From positions 116,917-180,916 of the forward strand of contig CAYXAA010000005.1 of assembly GCA_964462985.1 (NCBI GenBank): a stretch of 64,000 bases of DNA, given 5' to 3'. Position 1 is the first letter of the stretch, and each line of letters starts with the position of its first letter. This document shows, piece after piece, positions 36,762 to 46,555 of this stretch. Source of the DNA: CAYXAA01 sp964462985. Lineage in GTDB: Bacteria > Pseudomonadota > Alphaproteobacteria > Rhizobiales > Stappiaceae. The position numbers were made by a program, and so were the translations under genes. Below the pieces are notes generated by a model, which saw only the letters and a program-made list of their open reading frames with translations, searched no databases and had not been told where the DNA came from.

Positions 36762-36876
36762 TCGGTGCGGCGCCGGCTCTCATCGATCTGTGCGCTTCCG
36801 GCATTCGGCCCTTTTTTCTCCGTCTTCCTTCCCCTAGGGTCTGCACCCCGCGCGCGGCGCCCGCCGCACTCCGCGG

Positions 36877-39318
36877 ATGACGACATACGAGTTTGCCATG
36901 ACCGACCTGTCCGACCTCGCCACCGCCGCGCCGTCCGCTCCGAAGAAAACCGCCGCCCTGCCGCCGGAGACCGCGGTTCGCATCGCCCGGCGCATCGCCA
37001 CGGAGATCGGCTGCCAGCCGGCGCAGGTGGCGGCGGCGGTCGAACTGCTCGACGGTGGCGCTACGGTGCCCTTCGTGGCGCGCTACCGCAAGGAGGCGAC
37101 GGGCGGACTCGACGACACGCAGCTGCGCACACTCGAGGAGCGGTTGACCTATCTGCGTGAGATGGAGGATCGGCGCGCAGCGATCGTGAAATCGATCGCC
37201 GAGCAGGGCAAGCTCGACGAGGAACTCAGGAAGAAGATTGACGCCGCCGACAGCAAAGCGGCGCTCGAAGATCTCTATCTGCCCTACAAACCGAAGCGGC
37301 GGACCAAGGCGCAGATCGCGAAGGAGGCAGGGCTGGAGCCACTCGCCGACCTTCTGCTCGGTAATCCCGGGCGCGACCCGCAGCGGGAGGCGGAGGCCTT
37401 CGTCGACGCCGAGAAGGGCGTGGCCGACGGCAAGGCGGCGCTCGACGGCGCCCGCCAGATCCTGATGGAGCGGTTCTCCGAGGACGCCGCGTTGGTCGGT
37501 CGGCTGCGCGCGTATCTGGCAAAGAATGCCGTTGTTCGATCGCGCGTGGTCGACGGTCAGGCAGAGACCGGCGCCAAGTTCTCGGATTACTTCACCTATG
37601 AGGAGAAGTGGGCAGCGATCCCGAGCCACCGGGCGTTGGCGCTGCTACGCGGGCGCAACGAGGGCGTGCTGTCGCTTGAGCTCGTCGCCGATGCCGACGA
37701 TCCCTCGCTCCTTAAGCCCGTCGAGCGCATGGTTGCCGCTGCTGCCGGTATCGAGGACAAGGGCCGACCGGCCGACAAGTGGCTGACCGAGACCGCGCGC
37801 TGGGCGTGGCGGGTCAAGATCGGCCTGCATCTTGAGCTCGACCTGATGAACGACCTGCGCGAGAGGGCCGAGGAAGAGGCGATCAAGGTGTTCGCCCGCA
37901 ATCTCAAGGACCTGCTGCTCGCCGCTCCGGCCGGAGCCAAGGCGGTGCTCGGGCTCGATCCCGGCATTCGCACGGGCGTCAAGGTCGCCGTCGTCGACCG
38001 AACCGGCAAGCTGGTGGACACCGCCACGGTCTACCCATTCCAGCCGAAGATGGACGTCGTCGGTACGCTGGCAACTCTGAAGGCATTGATCGCGCGGCAC
38101 GAGGTCGGCCTGATCGCGATCGGCAACGGCACGGCCAGCCGCGAGACCGACAAGCTTGCCGGCGACCTGCTCAAGGAGATTCCGGCCGAGCACCGGCCGG
38201 TGAAGGTTATCGTCAACGAGGCGGGCGCCTCGGTCTATTCGGCCTCAGCGCTGGCAGCCAAGGAGATGCCCGATGTCGACGTCAGCTTGCGTGGTGCGGC
38301 GTCGATCGCACGGCGCCTGCAGGACCCGCTGGCAGAGCTCGTCAAGATCGAGCCAAAGTCGATTGGTGTTGGCCAGTACCAGCATGACGTCAACCAGGTG
38401 AAGCTCGCCCGTGCGCTGGATGCCGTGGTCGAAGACGCGGTGAATGCCGTCGGAGTAGACCTCAATACCGCCTCGGTACCGCTGCTCGCCCGGATCTCCG
38501 GCCTATCGGAGAGTCTCGCCCAAGCGATTGTCGCGCGGCGCGAAACGGCGGGTGCCTTCCGCAGCCGCCAGGATCTCCTGTCGGTGCCGCGGCTCGGCCC
38601 CAAGGCGTTCGAGCAATGCGCCGGCTTCTTGCGGATTTCCGGGGGCGACAACCCGCTCGATGCGTCCTCGGTGCACCCGGAGGCCTATCCGGTCGCCGAG
38701 CGCATCGTGAAGGCCTGCGGCCGGCCGCTCAGCGAGCTGATGGGCAATTCCAAGCTGCTGAAGGATCTCGATCCGGCAGAGTTCACCGACGAAAAATTCG
38801 GCCTGCCCACGGTCAAGGACATCCTGGCCGAGCTGGAAAAGCCCGGCCGTGACCCGCGTCCGGAGTTCAAGACGGCGGCCCTGCAAGAGGGCGTCGAGAC
38901 GATGGCCGATCTCAGGCCCGGCATGGCGCTCGAGGGCACCGTCACCAACGTCACCAATTTCGGCGCCTTCGTCGACATCGGCGTGCACCAGGACGGGCTC
39001 GTCCACGTGTCACAGCTCGCCGACCGTTTCATCGCCGATCCGCACCAGGTGGTGAAGGCCGGCGATATCGTACGGGTGAAGGTCCTGGAGGTCGATCTGA
39101 AGCGCAAGCGCATCGCGCTCACGATGCGCAAGGATGCAGAGATCTCGCGTGGCAGGCCGGCGGCGGGTGGCAAGGGGCCGCGCCATGACAGTCCACGGAG
39201 CAGTTCACCCCGCGATGGTGCCCCGCGAAGCAGCGCCCGTCCGGAAAAGGCCGGCAGCGACGGCAACAACGCCATGGCCGCAGCTCTGGCGGCGGCGCTC
39301 AACAAAAGGAAGAAATAG
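36877..39318 (+). CDS. tex: Tex-family RNA-binding transcription accessory protein
   Basis: An 813 aa protein of normal Tex length. Tex N-terminal helices lead to a YqgF-like nuclease-fold domain (VLGLDPGIRTGVKVAVVD). A helix-hairpin-helix region (VGVDLNTASVPLLARISGL) and a C-terminal S1 domain follow, near residues 680-750 (GTVTNVTNFGAFVDIG). A basic Arg/Ser/Pro tail extends beyond it. The start is uncertain: ATG 36877 or the in-frame ATG 36898 (MTDLSD); neither has a strong ribosome binding site. Tex binds RNA and affects transcription of stress and virulence genes. Confidence 0.95.
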   Translation: MTTYEFAMTDLSDLATAAPSAPKKTAALPPETAVRIARRIATEIGCQPAQVAAAVELLDGGATVPFVARYRKEATGGLDDTQLRTLEERLTYLREMEDRRAAIVKSIAEQGKLDEELRKKIDAADSKAALEDLYLPYKPKRRTKAQIAKEAGLEPLADLLLGNPGRDPQREAEAFVDAEKGVADGKAALDGARQILMERFSEDAALVGRLRAYLAKNAVVRSRVVDGQAETGAKFSDYFTYEEKWAAIPSHRALALLRGRNEGVLSLELVADADDPSLLKPVERMVAAAAGIEDKGRPADKWLTETARWAWRVKIGLHLELDLMNDLRERAEEEAIKVFARNLKDLLLAAPAGAKAVLGLDPGIRTGVKVAVVDRTGKLVDTATVYPFQPKMDVVGTLATLKALIARHEVGLIAIGNGTASRETDKLAGDLLKEIPAEHRPVKVIVNEAGASVYSASALAAKEMPDVDVSLRGAASIARRLQDPLAELVKIEPKSIGVGQYQHDVNQVKLARALDAVVEDAVNAVGVDLNTASVPLLARISGLSESLAQAIVARRETAGAFRSRQDLLSVPRLGPKAFEQCAGFLRISGGDNPLDASSVHPEAYPVAERIVKACGRPLSELMGNSKLLKDLDPAEFTDEKFGLPTVKDILAELEKPGRDPRPEFKTAALQEGVETMADLRPGMALEGTVTNVTNFGAFVDIGVHQDGLVHVSQLADRFIADPHQVVKAGDIVRVKVLEVDLKRKRIALTMRKDAEISRGRPAAGGKGPRHDSPRSSSPRDGAPRSSARPEKAGSDGNNAMAAALAAALNKRKK

Positions 39319-39378
39319 CGTCCATCGACCGGGCAGCGGACACGCCGTTCAGAACGGCCGCGCCCGCTCGCGCACCTA

Positions 39379-39864
39379 TCAGTCAGCGTCGTCGGCCGAC
39401 CCGGAGTTGAGCAGCGCGTAGCGCTCGATGCCGATCTGCTCGAGGAGATGCAACTGGCTTTCGAGGAAGTCGATGTGGCCCTCCTCGTCGGAGAGGAGGT
39501 CTTCGAACAACTTCATCGAAACGTAGTCGCCCTCGTCCCGGCAGATGTCGCGGGACTTGGCATAGGCCGTGCGCGCGTCATATTCTCCGGCGAGGTCGGC
39601 CTCCAGCACTTCTTTGATGTTCTGGCCAATGCGGAGGGGCGCGACCTTTTGCAGATTGGGGAGACCTTCCAGGAACAGGATACGCGCCGTCAGCTTGTCT
39701 GCATGGTGCATTTCCTCGATGGATTCCTCCCGCTCCTTTTTCGCGAGCTTGGTGAAGCCCCAGTCATCGAGCATGCGATAATGCAGCCAGTACTGGTTGA
39801 CCGCACCGAGCTCAAGGAACAGAGCTTCGTTCAGCCGTTCGATGACAACGTCGCTACCCTTCAT
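39379..39864 (-). CDS. bfr: Bacterioferritin (haem-containing iron store)
   Basis: A 161 aa protein of normal Bfr size. Ferroxidase ligands are present: Glu18 (FLELG), Glu51 and His54 (EEMHHAD), and the later EEGHID. Met52 is the expected haem ligand at the subunit interface. Twenty-four subunits form the iron-storing shell. A perfect Irr-type palindrome lies 41 bp before the start codon, so iron/haem status should set expression. Confidence 0.96.
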   Translation of the reverse strand: MKGSDVVIERLNEALFLELGAVNQYWLHYRMLDDWGFTKLAKKEREESIEEMHHADKLTARILFLEGLPNLQKVAPLRIGQNIKEVLEADLAGEYDARTAYAKSRDICRDEGDYVSMKLFEDLLSDEEGHIDFLESQLHLLEQIGIERYALLNSGSADDAD

Positions 39865-39904
39865 GGCTTTACTCCTGGTTCAAATGAGGCCGGCACCGGC
39901 GGAA

Positions 39905-39927
39905 TAGTTTAGATGAATTCTAAACTA
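39905..39927 (-). promoter_or_regulatory. Irr-type iron control element upstream of bfr
   Basis: TAGTTTAGA (39905-39913), 5-nt spacer, TCTAAACTA (39919-39927): a perfect 9-bp inverted repeat matching the known ICE/Irr-box core TTTAGAA-N3-TTCTAAA closely. Irr represses bfr in low iron in related bacteria. Confidence 0.82.
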
Positions 39928-40106
39928 AGCCATTCGGGTGAGATTGCAACCGAAACAACGACGCATGGTGCCGGTTGCAATGCGCCGCGCAATTGACGGA
40001 AGGGCCTGCGATCTTTATAGGCTGCCGCCCAATGCCGCGCACGATGCGTTGACGATGGCGCCCAATGGATGAGCGCCGGGTGCCGGCCTTTCCGTGAAAG
40101 ACAGCT

Positions 40107-41903
40107 ATGGAACAGTTCGATTCCGTCGCCCCGGCGCTTGCCGCCGCGTTGTCGAAACGTGGCTATGCGGCGTTGACGCCGGTGCAGGTCGCCGTGCTGG
40201 CCCCGGAGGCGGAGAACGCAGACCTTCTGGTCTCGGCGCAGACCGGCTCCGGCAAGACAGTGGCCTTCGGTCTGGCCATGGCGCAGACGCTCCTGACCGT
40301 CAATGGGACGATTGAAGCTGCTGGCGCGCCGCTGGCGCTGGTCGTCGCCCCAACGCGCGAACTCGCGCTGCAGGTGGCGGGTGAATTGTCCTGGCTCTAT
40401 GGCGAGGCCGGAGCCCGGATCGTCACCTCTGTCGGCGGCATGGACCCGCGCAAGGAGCGGCGCGCTCTGGATCAGGGCGCCCATATTGTCGTTGGCACGC
40501 CCGGCCGGCTGCGCGATCATATCGAGCGCGGCGGTCTCGATCTGAGCGCCATTCGGGTGGCCGTACTCGATGAAGCCGACGAGATGCTCGACCTCGGATT
40601 CCGCGAGGATCTCGAATTCATCCTTGACGCTGCACCGTCCGAGCGCCGGACGCTGCTTTTCTCCGCGACCGTGCCGAAGCCGATCGTGGCGCTCGCCAGG
40701 CGGTTCCAGCGCGATGCGCTCCGGATCTCGACCGTCGAGGAGCGTGAACCGCATGGCGACATCGAATATCGAGCGCTTGCCGTCGCCCCGAACGAGCGCG
40801 AGAACGCCATCATCAACGTGCTGCGCTTCCACGAGGCGCAGAATGCCATCGTGTTCTGCTCCACGCGTGAGGCAGTGAAGCACCTGACGGCGCGGCTCGC
40901 CAACCGCGGCTTCCAGGTGGTGGCGCTGTCGGGCGAGTTGACTCAGAACGAGCGCAGCCATGCCCTCCAGGCGATGCGGGATGCGCGGGCGAGGGTCTGC
41001 GTCGCAACGGACGTTGCAGCCCGCGGCATTGACCTGCCCAATCTCGACCTGGTCATCCACGCTGACCTGCCGATCAACAAGGCAACACTTCTACACCGCA
41101 GCGGCCGTACCGGCCGAGCCGGTCGAAAGGGCGTCTGCGCGCTGATCGTTCCGATAACCCGTCGGCGCAAGGCGGAGTGGCTCCTGTCGGCCGCCGGCGT
41201 TGATGCCAACTGGGCGCCACCACCGAGTGCGGCGGAGATCATCGCGCGCGATCAGCATCGCCTACTGTCCGATCCGGCGCTCAAGGCGCAGGTCGAGGAG
41301 GATGAGCGTTCTATCGTCGCCGAACTCGTGTCGCGCCATAGTGCGGAACAGCTGGCGACCGCCTACGTCCGTCTTGCGCTCGCAGGCCTGCCGGCTCCGG
41401 AGGACCTGATCGAGGCGCCGGTGTTCGAGCGACCGCGCGAGAAGGCGCGCACCGGAAGAGACGACCGTTCCGACGATGGAGCAGCGCCGCGCCAGGATTT
41501 CGAAGGGGGCGTCTGGTTCAAGGTGTCACTCGGGCGCAAGCACCGCGCGGAACCGCGCTGGTTGTTGCCGCTTATCTGCCGGGCGGGGCATGTCACGCGG
41601 CGCGAAGTCGGCTCAATCCGCATTCTCGAGGCCGAAAGTCGGTTTGAAATTGCGCCGCAGGTGGCGAAACAGTTCTGGAGCACCATCCGTCGCGACGGCA
41701 CCGGCGAGAAGTCTGTCGTGATCGTGCCGCTCGAAAGCAGCAATCCGTATGAGGAACCGTCGCGCAGGGCGGCAGAGCCAGGGCGTCAGGCCGGCGCAAA
41801 GCGGCGGTTGAGGGAGAAATCGGCGGTTGTCACCGGCGGCAAGCGCTCGGCTGGTCCTCAGGCGAAGAAGGACAAGGTCAGGCCAAAGCGCAAGGCGAAA
41901 TAA
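40107..41903 (+). CDS. DEAD-box RNA helicase
   Basis: A 598 aa helicase. Motif I is SAQTGSGKT, motif Ia APTRELALQ, motif II VLDEADEML, motif III SATVP, and motif VI HRSGRTGRAG. The C-terminal region (about 460-550, GVWFKVSLGRK) resembles the DbpA-type RNA-binding domain, followed by a Lys/Arg tail. This suggests a role in ribosome assembly or mRNA turnover in the CsdA/DeaD class. Single gene. Confidence 0.93.
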   Translation: MEQFDSVAPALAAALSKRGYAALTPVQVAVLAPEAENADLLVSAQTGSGKTVAFGLAMAQTLLTVNGTIEAAGAPLALVVAPTRELALQVAGELSWLYGEAGARIVTSVGGMDPRKERRALDQGAHIVVGTPGRLRDHIERGGLDLSAIRVAVLDEADEMLDLGFREDLEFILDAAPSERRTLLFSATVPKPIVALARRFQRDALRISTVEEREPHGDIEYRALAVAPNERENAIINVLRFHEAQNAIVFCSTREAVKHLTARLANRGFQVVALSGELTQNERSHALQAMRDARARVCVATDVAARGIDLPNLDLVIHADLPINKATLLHRSGRTGRAGRKGVCALIVPITRRRKAEWLLSAAGVDANWAPPPSAAEIIARDQHRLLSDPALKAQVEEDERSIVAELVSRHSAEQLATAYVRLALAGLPAPEDLIEAPVFERPREKARTGRDDRSDDGAAPRQDFEGGVWFKVSLGRKHRAEPRWLLPLICRAGHVTRREVGSIRILEAESRFEIAPQVAKQFWSTIRRDGTGEKSVVIVPLESSNPYEEPSRRAAEPGRQAGAKRRLREKSAVVTGGKRSAGPQAKKDKVRPKRKAK

Positions 41904-41993
41904 GCCCTACCGCCGTCCCGGCGTCGGCCTTGCTTGTCGAGTGCCGGTCTCGCTATTGTCCTGCAAATACTTGGATCATCGGGAGGTTGCCGC

Positions 41994-42752
41994 ATGGCAG
42001 GAGCGGACAGTGTCGCACTGGTGACGGGGGCGAGTTCCGGCATCGGCCGGGCAACCGCGCTCGCCTTTCTTAAGGAAGGCTATCGAACGGTTCTCGTCGG
42101 CCGCCGTGCGGAGCTTCTGGGTGCGGCGGTCGGCGCGAGCGGCGCAGACCCCGATCTGGCGCTGGTCCATGCCTGCGACGTTTCAGATCCTGCCGCCGTC
42201 GATGCGCTCTTCGGCGCAATTGGTGCCCGGTTCGGCCGGCTCGATGTCGTGTTCAACAATGCCGGCATGTTCGGCCAGTCAGCTGTCGCAGGCGACTACG
42301 ATTTTGCCGTCTGGCGCCAGGTCATGGCCGTCAACCTCGACGGTGCCTTCCTGATCGCCCGCGGCGCCTTTCGGATGATGCGCGACCAGGATCCTCAGGG
42401 TGGGCGCATCATCAACAATGGCTCCATCTCGGCTCATGCACCGCGGCCCGGTTCTGCCGCTTATACAGCGTCGAAACATGCGGTCACCGGCCTTACCCGC
42501 TCGCTGTCGCTGGACGGCCGCCCGTTCAGCATTGCCTGCGGCCAAATCGATATCGGCAATGCCGCCTCGGACATGACCGAGCAGATGTCAAAGGGGGTGC
42601 CGCAAGCCGACGGTTCGGTGCGGCCGGAGCCTGTGATGGACGTCAAGCACGTGGTCGACGCCGTGCTGCACATGGCAAGCCTGCCGCTCTCGGCCAACGT
42701 ACAGTTCATGACAGTGATGGCGACCAACATGCCGTTCATTGGTCGGGGATAG
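41994..42752 (+). CDS. Short-chain dehydrogenase/reductase
   Basis: A 252 aa SDR. The start is ATG 41994, with GGGAGG in front. The NAD(P)-binding motif is TGASSGIGRA, NNAGMFG is conserved, and the catalytic Ser and Tyr-x-x-x-Lys are in GSISAH and YTASKHA. The substrate is unknown. Being upstream of a UxaA-family dehydratase, it may oxidise or reduce a sugar acid, but the 240 bp gap argues against a firm link. Confidence 0.88.
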   Translation: MAGADSVALVTGASSGIGRATALAFLKEGYRTVLVGRRAELLGAAVGASGADPDLALVHACDVSDPAAVDALFGAIGARFGRLDVVFNNAGMFGQSAVAGDYDFAVWRQVMAVNLDGAFLIARGAFRMMRDQDPQGGRIINNGSISAHAPRPGSAAYTASKHAVTGLTRSLSLDGRPFSIACGQIDIGNAASDMTEQMSKGVPQADGSVRPEPVMDVKHVVDAVLHMASLPLSANVQFMTVMATNMPFIGRG

Positions 42753-42771
42753 CGTAGGAGATTTCTTAAAT

Positions 42772-42792
42772 CGGGCCGGCGAGTCCGGCCCG
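42772..42792 (+). other. Hairpin after the SDR gene
   Basis: CGGGCCGG (42772-42779), 5-nt loop, CCGGCCCG (42785-42792). No T tract follows, so termination is doubtful. Confidence 0.4.
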
Positions 42793-42994
42793 CGAGATCA
42801 CATGCCATCCTTTCCGCCAGCATTCCGGCTCCATCCGGCAACCCATTTCATACTGTTTGCCGACGGCATAGGTGTGCTGGGACGAAGCTCAGACATGTCG
42901 AAGGAGATGGTGGCGCAAGAGCAATCCGCGGGCAGGCCAGCTCGCGGCGTTACGTCAACGCAAGAAAATGCCAGCCTGTTGGGAGTTCAACGTC

Positions 42995-44518
42995 ATGCCA
43001 GCCCTCGCGGCCGAAGCCTCGGTCATTCGCCTCCACGCCGACGACAATGTCGTCGTGGCCACCCGGACCTTGCAGCCGGGTGAACCGGCAGCAGGAGTTG
43101 CGGTCCACGTCAGGGTCCCGCGCGGGCACAAGCTTGCCGTCCGACCGATCCCGACCGGCGAGGCCGTGCGCAAGTTCGGACAGGTCATAGGCTTCGCCTC
43201 GACAGATATCGCGCCGGGCGACTGGGTACACGAGCACAATGTAGCGGTGCATGCCTTCGACCGCGACTACCGTTTCGCCGAGGAGGCGCGGGCGGTGGAG
43301 CCGGTCGCCACACCCGCGACATTCCAGGGCTATCGCCGCGCGGACGGATCAGTCGGCACACGCAACTACATCGGCATCCTGACCAGCGTGAATTGCTCGG
43401 CGACGGTAGCCCGCTACATCGCCGAGGTGGTGCGCCGCGAGGGGCTGCTTGAAGATTATCCTAACGTCGACGGCGTGATCGCGCTTGTCCATGGCACCGG
43501 CTGTGCGATCGACGTCAAGGGTGAGGACTACGAGCTCCTGAAGCGGACGCAGTGGGGCTATGCCACCAATCCGAATATGGGCGGCGTGCTGATGGTCGGT
43601 CTCGGTTGTGAGGGTTTCCAGATCGACCGATGGAAGCAGATCTACGGGATCGAAGAGAGCGACCGCTTCCGTTCCTTCACAATCCAGGGTAGCGGCGGCA
43701 CCAGGGCGACCGTTGAGGCAGGGGTCGCTGCGATCCGCGAGATGTTGCCGAGAGCAAATAACGTCCGCCGCGAGACGGTGCCGGTGTCAGAGCTGGTGCT
43801 GGCGCTGCAATGCGGCGGCTCCGACGGGTATTCCGGGATCACGGCGAATCCGGCTCTCGGTGCCGCGGCCGATCTTCTCGTACGCCACGGCGGCACGGCG
43901 ATCCTGTCGGAAACGCCAGAGATCTACGGTGCGGAGCACCTGCTGACGCGGCGCGCCGTGACCCGCGACGTCGGCGAAAAGCTCGTCGAACGTATCCGCT
44001 GGTGGGAGGACTACACCGCGCGCAACAAGATGGAGATGAACAACAACCCATCGCCCGGCAACAAGGCCGGTGGATTGACCACCATTCTGGAAAAATCGCT
44101 GGGCGCGGCGGCCAAGGGCGGTACGACGCCGCTAACGGCCGTCTACGAATACGCCGAGAAGGTCACGGCCAAGGGCTTTGTCTTCATGGACACGCCGGGC
44201 TTCGATCCGGTGTCGGCGACGGGTCAGGTCGCCGGCGGCGCCAACGTGCTGTGCTTTACCACCGGCCGCGGTTCGGCCTATGGCTGCAAGCCGACGCCGT
44301 CAATCAAGCTCGCCACCAATACGCCGCTCTACGAGAAGATGACGGACGACATGGACATCAACTGCGGCGACATCATCGACGGCGTGTCGATTGAGGAAAA
44401 GGGCCGAGCGATCTTCGACCACATCCTCGACGTCGCTTCCGGCAAGCGCACCAAATCTGAACAACTTGGCTATGGTGATGCCGAATTCGTGCCGTGGACC
44501 GTCGGCGCGACGATGTGA
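42995..44518 (+). CDS. UxaA-family altronate/galactarate dehydratase
   Basis: A 507 aa protein from ATG 42995 (MPALAAEASVIRLHADDNV). It fuses the N-terminal SAF-type domain (about 10-95) to the large UxaA dehydratase domain. Conserved patterns are YRRADGSVGTRNYIGILTSVNCS and NNNPSPGNKAGGLTT. It should dehydrate a sugar acid such as altronate or galactarate in an iron-dependent reaction. A longer frame to 42872 lacks support. It converges on a TRAP transporter operon that may supply its substrate. Confidence 0.9.
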   Translation: MPALAAEASVIRLHADDNVVVATRTLQPGEPAAGVAVHVRVPRGHKLAVRPIPTGEAVRKFGQVIGFASTDIAPGDWVHEHNVAVHAFDRDYRFAEEARAVEPVATPATFQGYRRADGSVGTRNYIGILTSVNCSATVARYIAEVVRREGLLEDYPNVDGVIALVHGTGCAIDVKGEDYELLKRTQWGYATNPNMGGVLMVGLGCEGFQIDRWKQIYGIEESDRFRSFTIQGSGGTRATVEAGVAAIREMLPRANNVRRETVPVSELVLALQCGGSDGYSGITANPALGAAADLLVRHGGTAILSETPEIYGAEHLLTRRAVTRDVGEKLVERIRWWEDYTARNKMEMNNNPSPGNKAGGLTTILEKSLGAAAKGGTTPLTAVYEYAEKVTAKGFVFMDTPGFDPVSATGQVAGGANVLCFTTGRGSAYGCKPTPSIKLATNTPLYEKMTDDMDINCGDIIDGVSIEEKGRAIFDHILDVASGKRTKSEQLGYGDAEFVPWTVGATM

Positions 44519-44523
44519 GACGA

Positions 44524-44546
44524 GGGGCGCCACCGGCGCCCCTTTG
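44524..44546. terminator. Bidirectional hairpin between uxaA-type gene and dctM
   Basis: GGGGCGCC (44524-44531), ACC loop, GGCGCCCC (44535-44542), then TTTG. It lies in a 32 bp gap between convergent genes and probably stops the plus-strand transcript. Confidence 0.75.
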
Positions 44547-44550
44547 TCGT

Positions 44551-45831
44551 TCAGCGGTAGATCAGGGTCGGCAGCCACATCGAGAGCTGCGGGACGAAGG
44601 TGACCAGCAGCAGCACGATCACGAGCGGGACAAGGAATGGCACGGTCGCCGCAAGGCAACGCTCGAACGGGATCTTTGCGACCCGTGAAAGGACGTAGAG
44701 CACCATCCCGACCGGCGGCGTGAGCAGCCCGATCATCAGATTGAGGACCATCACGACGCCGAAATGAACCGGGTCGACTCCGATGTGAATTGCGATCGGT
44801 AGCAGCACAGGCACCAGGATGGTGATTGCGGCCACCGTCTCCATGAAGCAGCCGATGATCAGCAGTATGAGGTTAATCAGCAGCAGAACCACGATCGGGT
44901 TGTCGGAAAATGCCAAAATCAGTGAGGCAAACTGCTCCGTGACGCGGTTCGACGTCAAAATCCAGGCGAAGATCGACGCGCCACCGACGATAAAGAGTAC
45001 GACGGCTGTCGTCTCGATCGTGTCGAAGGAAACGCGGAGGAACCGGCGCGGCGTGAGCGTGCGGTAGACCACGAGGCCAAGGATCAGGGCCCAGGCGCAG
45101 GCGGCAACCGCCGCTTCCGTCGGGGTGAAGATGCCCAACAGAATTCCGCCGACGATAATGACGGGGGTCATCAGCGACAGAAACGCCCGCTTGAACGTCT
45201 CGCCGAGCGCTCGCCATGCGAAGGCCTGATCACGGGGATAGTTGCGGGCGCGAGCATACCAGGCGACCATGATCATCAATGCGAGCGCCATGAGCAGGCC
45301 GGGGATGAAGCCCGCGGCAAAGAGCTGCCCAATCGAGGCACCGGTCATCACGCCGTAGATCACCATTGGCAGCGATGGCGGAATGATTGGGCCGATGGTG
45401 GAAGAGGCAGCGGTAATGCCGACGGCGAAATCGACGTCGTACTTGGAGTCACGCATTGCCTTGATTTCAATCGCGCCCAATCCGCCAGCGTCGGCGACGG
45501 CGGCCCCCGACATGCCGGCGAAAATCACCGAGGCGCCGACATTGACGTGGCCAAGGCCGCCGCGCATCCAGCCGACTACGGCGCGGGCGAAGTCGAAGAT
45601 CCGGTTGGTAATGCCGGCCGTGTTCATCAGGTTGCCGGCCAGGATGAAAAATGGCACGGCGAGAAGGGGAAAGCTGTCAACGCCGTTGATCATGCGATGA
45701 ACAACAACGACATCGGGAACCTGGCCCGTTATCAGAACGAAGATCAGCGAGGAGCCGGCGAGCGCGATCCCAACGGGCACGCCGAGCGCGATCATTCCGA
45801 ACAGAAGCAGGAAGAGCATCAGGATCATCAT
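44551..45831 (-). CDS. TRAP transporter large permease (DctM)
   Basis: A 426 aa protein with about twelve hydrophobic segments, typical of DctM. Conserved patterns are FFILAGNLMNTAGIT, FAGMSGAAVADAGGLG and GLLTPPVGMVLYVLS. It forms the sodium-driven channel of a tripartite uptake system. It starts 5 bp after the dctQ stop. With the binding protein at 46556 and dctQ it forms one operon. Confidence 0.93.
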   Translation of the reverse strand: MMILMLFLLLFGMIALGVPVGIALAGSSLIFVLITGQVPDVVVVHRMINGVDSFPLLAVPFFILAGNLMNTAGITNRIFDFARAVVGWMRGGLGHVNVGASVIFAGMSGAAVADAGGLGAIEIKAMRDSKYDVDFAVGITAASSTIGPIIPPSLPMVIYGVMTGASIGQLFAAGFIPGLLMALALMIMVAWYARARNYPRDQAFAWRALGETFKRAFLSLMTPVIIVGGILLGIFTPTEAAVAACAWALILGLVVYRTLTPRRFLRVSFDTIETTAVVLFIVGGASIFAWILTSNRVTEQFASLILAFSDNPIVVLLLINLILLIIGCFMETVAAITILVPVLLPIAIHIGVDPVHFGVVMVLNLMIGLLTPPVGMVLYVLSRVAKIPFERCLAATVPFLVPLVIVLLLVTFVPQLSMWLPTLIYR

Positions 45832-45836
45832 GCGGG

Positions 45837-46394
45837 CTACTCCAAGCTCGGGGTCGTTTCCGCCCGCAATTCAGGGTCGACCAGCGGTCCTCCGCCTGAT
45901 CTCAAATGCTTGACGAACAGCCAGATCGCCAGAAGGCACATGACCGCGAAACACGCCGCTACGCCCCAGTAGACCAACGACTTCGGCACTGCAATTGACA
46001 CCATTTTCTGTTTGGTGCGCAGAGCGAGACGGGCGCACGTCATAGCCATCGTCCCGTAGAACAGGATTGCAACGACATCGACAAAGGTTTGCCCGAAACG
46101 GCGCAGGGTGCGTGGCATCCAGCGGTAGAAAATCTCGACGGCGATCTGCCCTTCCTTACGCACAGCTGTGATGACGCCGATGAAGGTGACCCCGATCAGC
46201 AGAAAACGGGCGATCTCTTCGGTCCAGCCGAGGGAATCGTTCAGGACGTATCGAGTAAAGAACTGAAGGAAAACGACGGCGAACAGAATCCAGAACACAA
46301 CGAGGACCAGCCCGTCCTCCCATCTGAGATCACTGAGATCGATCGGAGTGTCGTCCGCGTCGTTTTCCGGCTGCCGGGGCGCAGAACCGGTCAT
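45837..46394 (-). CDS. TRAP transporter small permease (DctQ)
   Basis: A 185 aa protein with four transmembrane helices after an acidic N-terminus. The start is ATG 46394, with GGAG in front. TRYVLNDSLGWTEEIARFLLI is the DctQ signature region, slightly varied. It bridges the binding protein and DctM. Preceded by an intercistronic stem-loop. Confidence 0.9.
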   Translation of the reverse strand: MTGSAPRQPENDADDTPIDLSDLRWEDGLVLVVFWILFAVVFLQFFTRYVLNDSLGWTEEIARFLLIGVTFIGVITAVRKEGQIAVEIFYRWMPRTLRRFGQTFVDVVAILFYGTMAMTCARLALRTKQKMVSIAVPKSLVYWGVAACFAVMCLLAIWLFVKHLRSGGGPLVDPELRAETTPSLE

Positions 46395-46518
46395 TCGGGG
46401 CTCCTGACGGATTGAAGGAGGCGGCCGACCGCCTTGGAGCATCGTCCGGGCGACCGGCAAGGCTATGAGGGAGCATTAAAGCGCGGCGCAACCGGAACGG
46501 CATGGACCGGCAAGCGCC

Positions 46519-46549
46519 GCGCCGGCCCAGCGCATCTCCGGGCCGGCGC
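46519..46549 (-). other. Intercistronic stem-loop after the TRAP binding-protein gene
   Basis: GCGCCGGCCC (46519-46528) and GGGCCGGCGC (46540-46549) form a perfect 10-bp stem in the dctP-dctQ gap. Likely sets higher binding-protein than permease expression. Confidence 0.7.
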
Positions 46550-46555
46550 ATGCTG

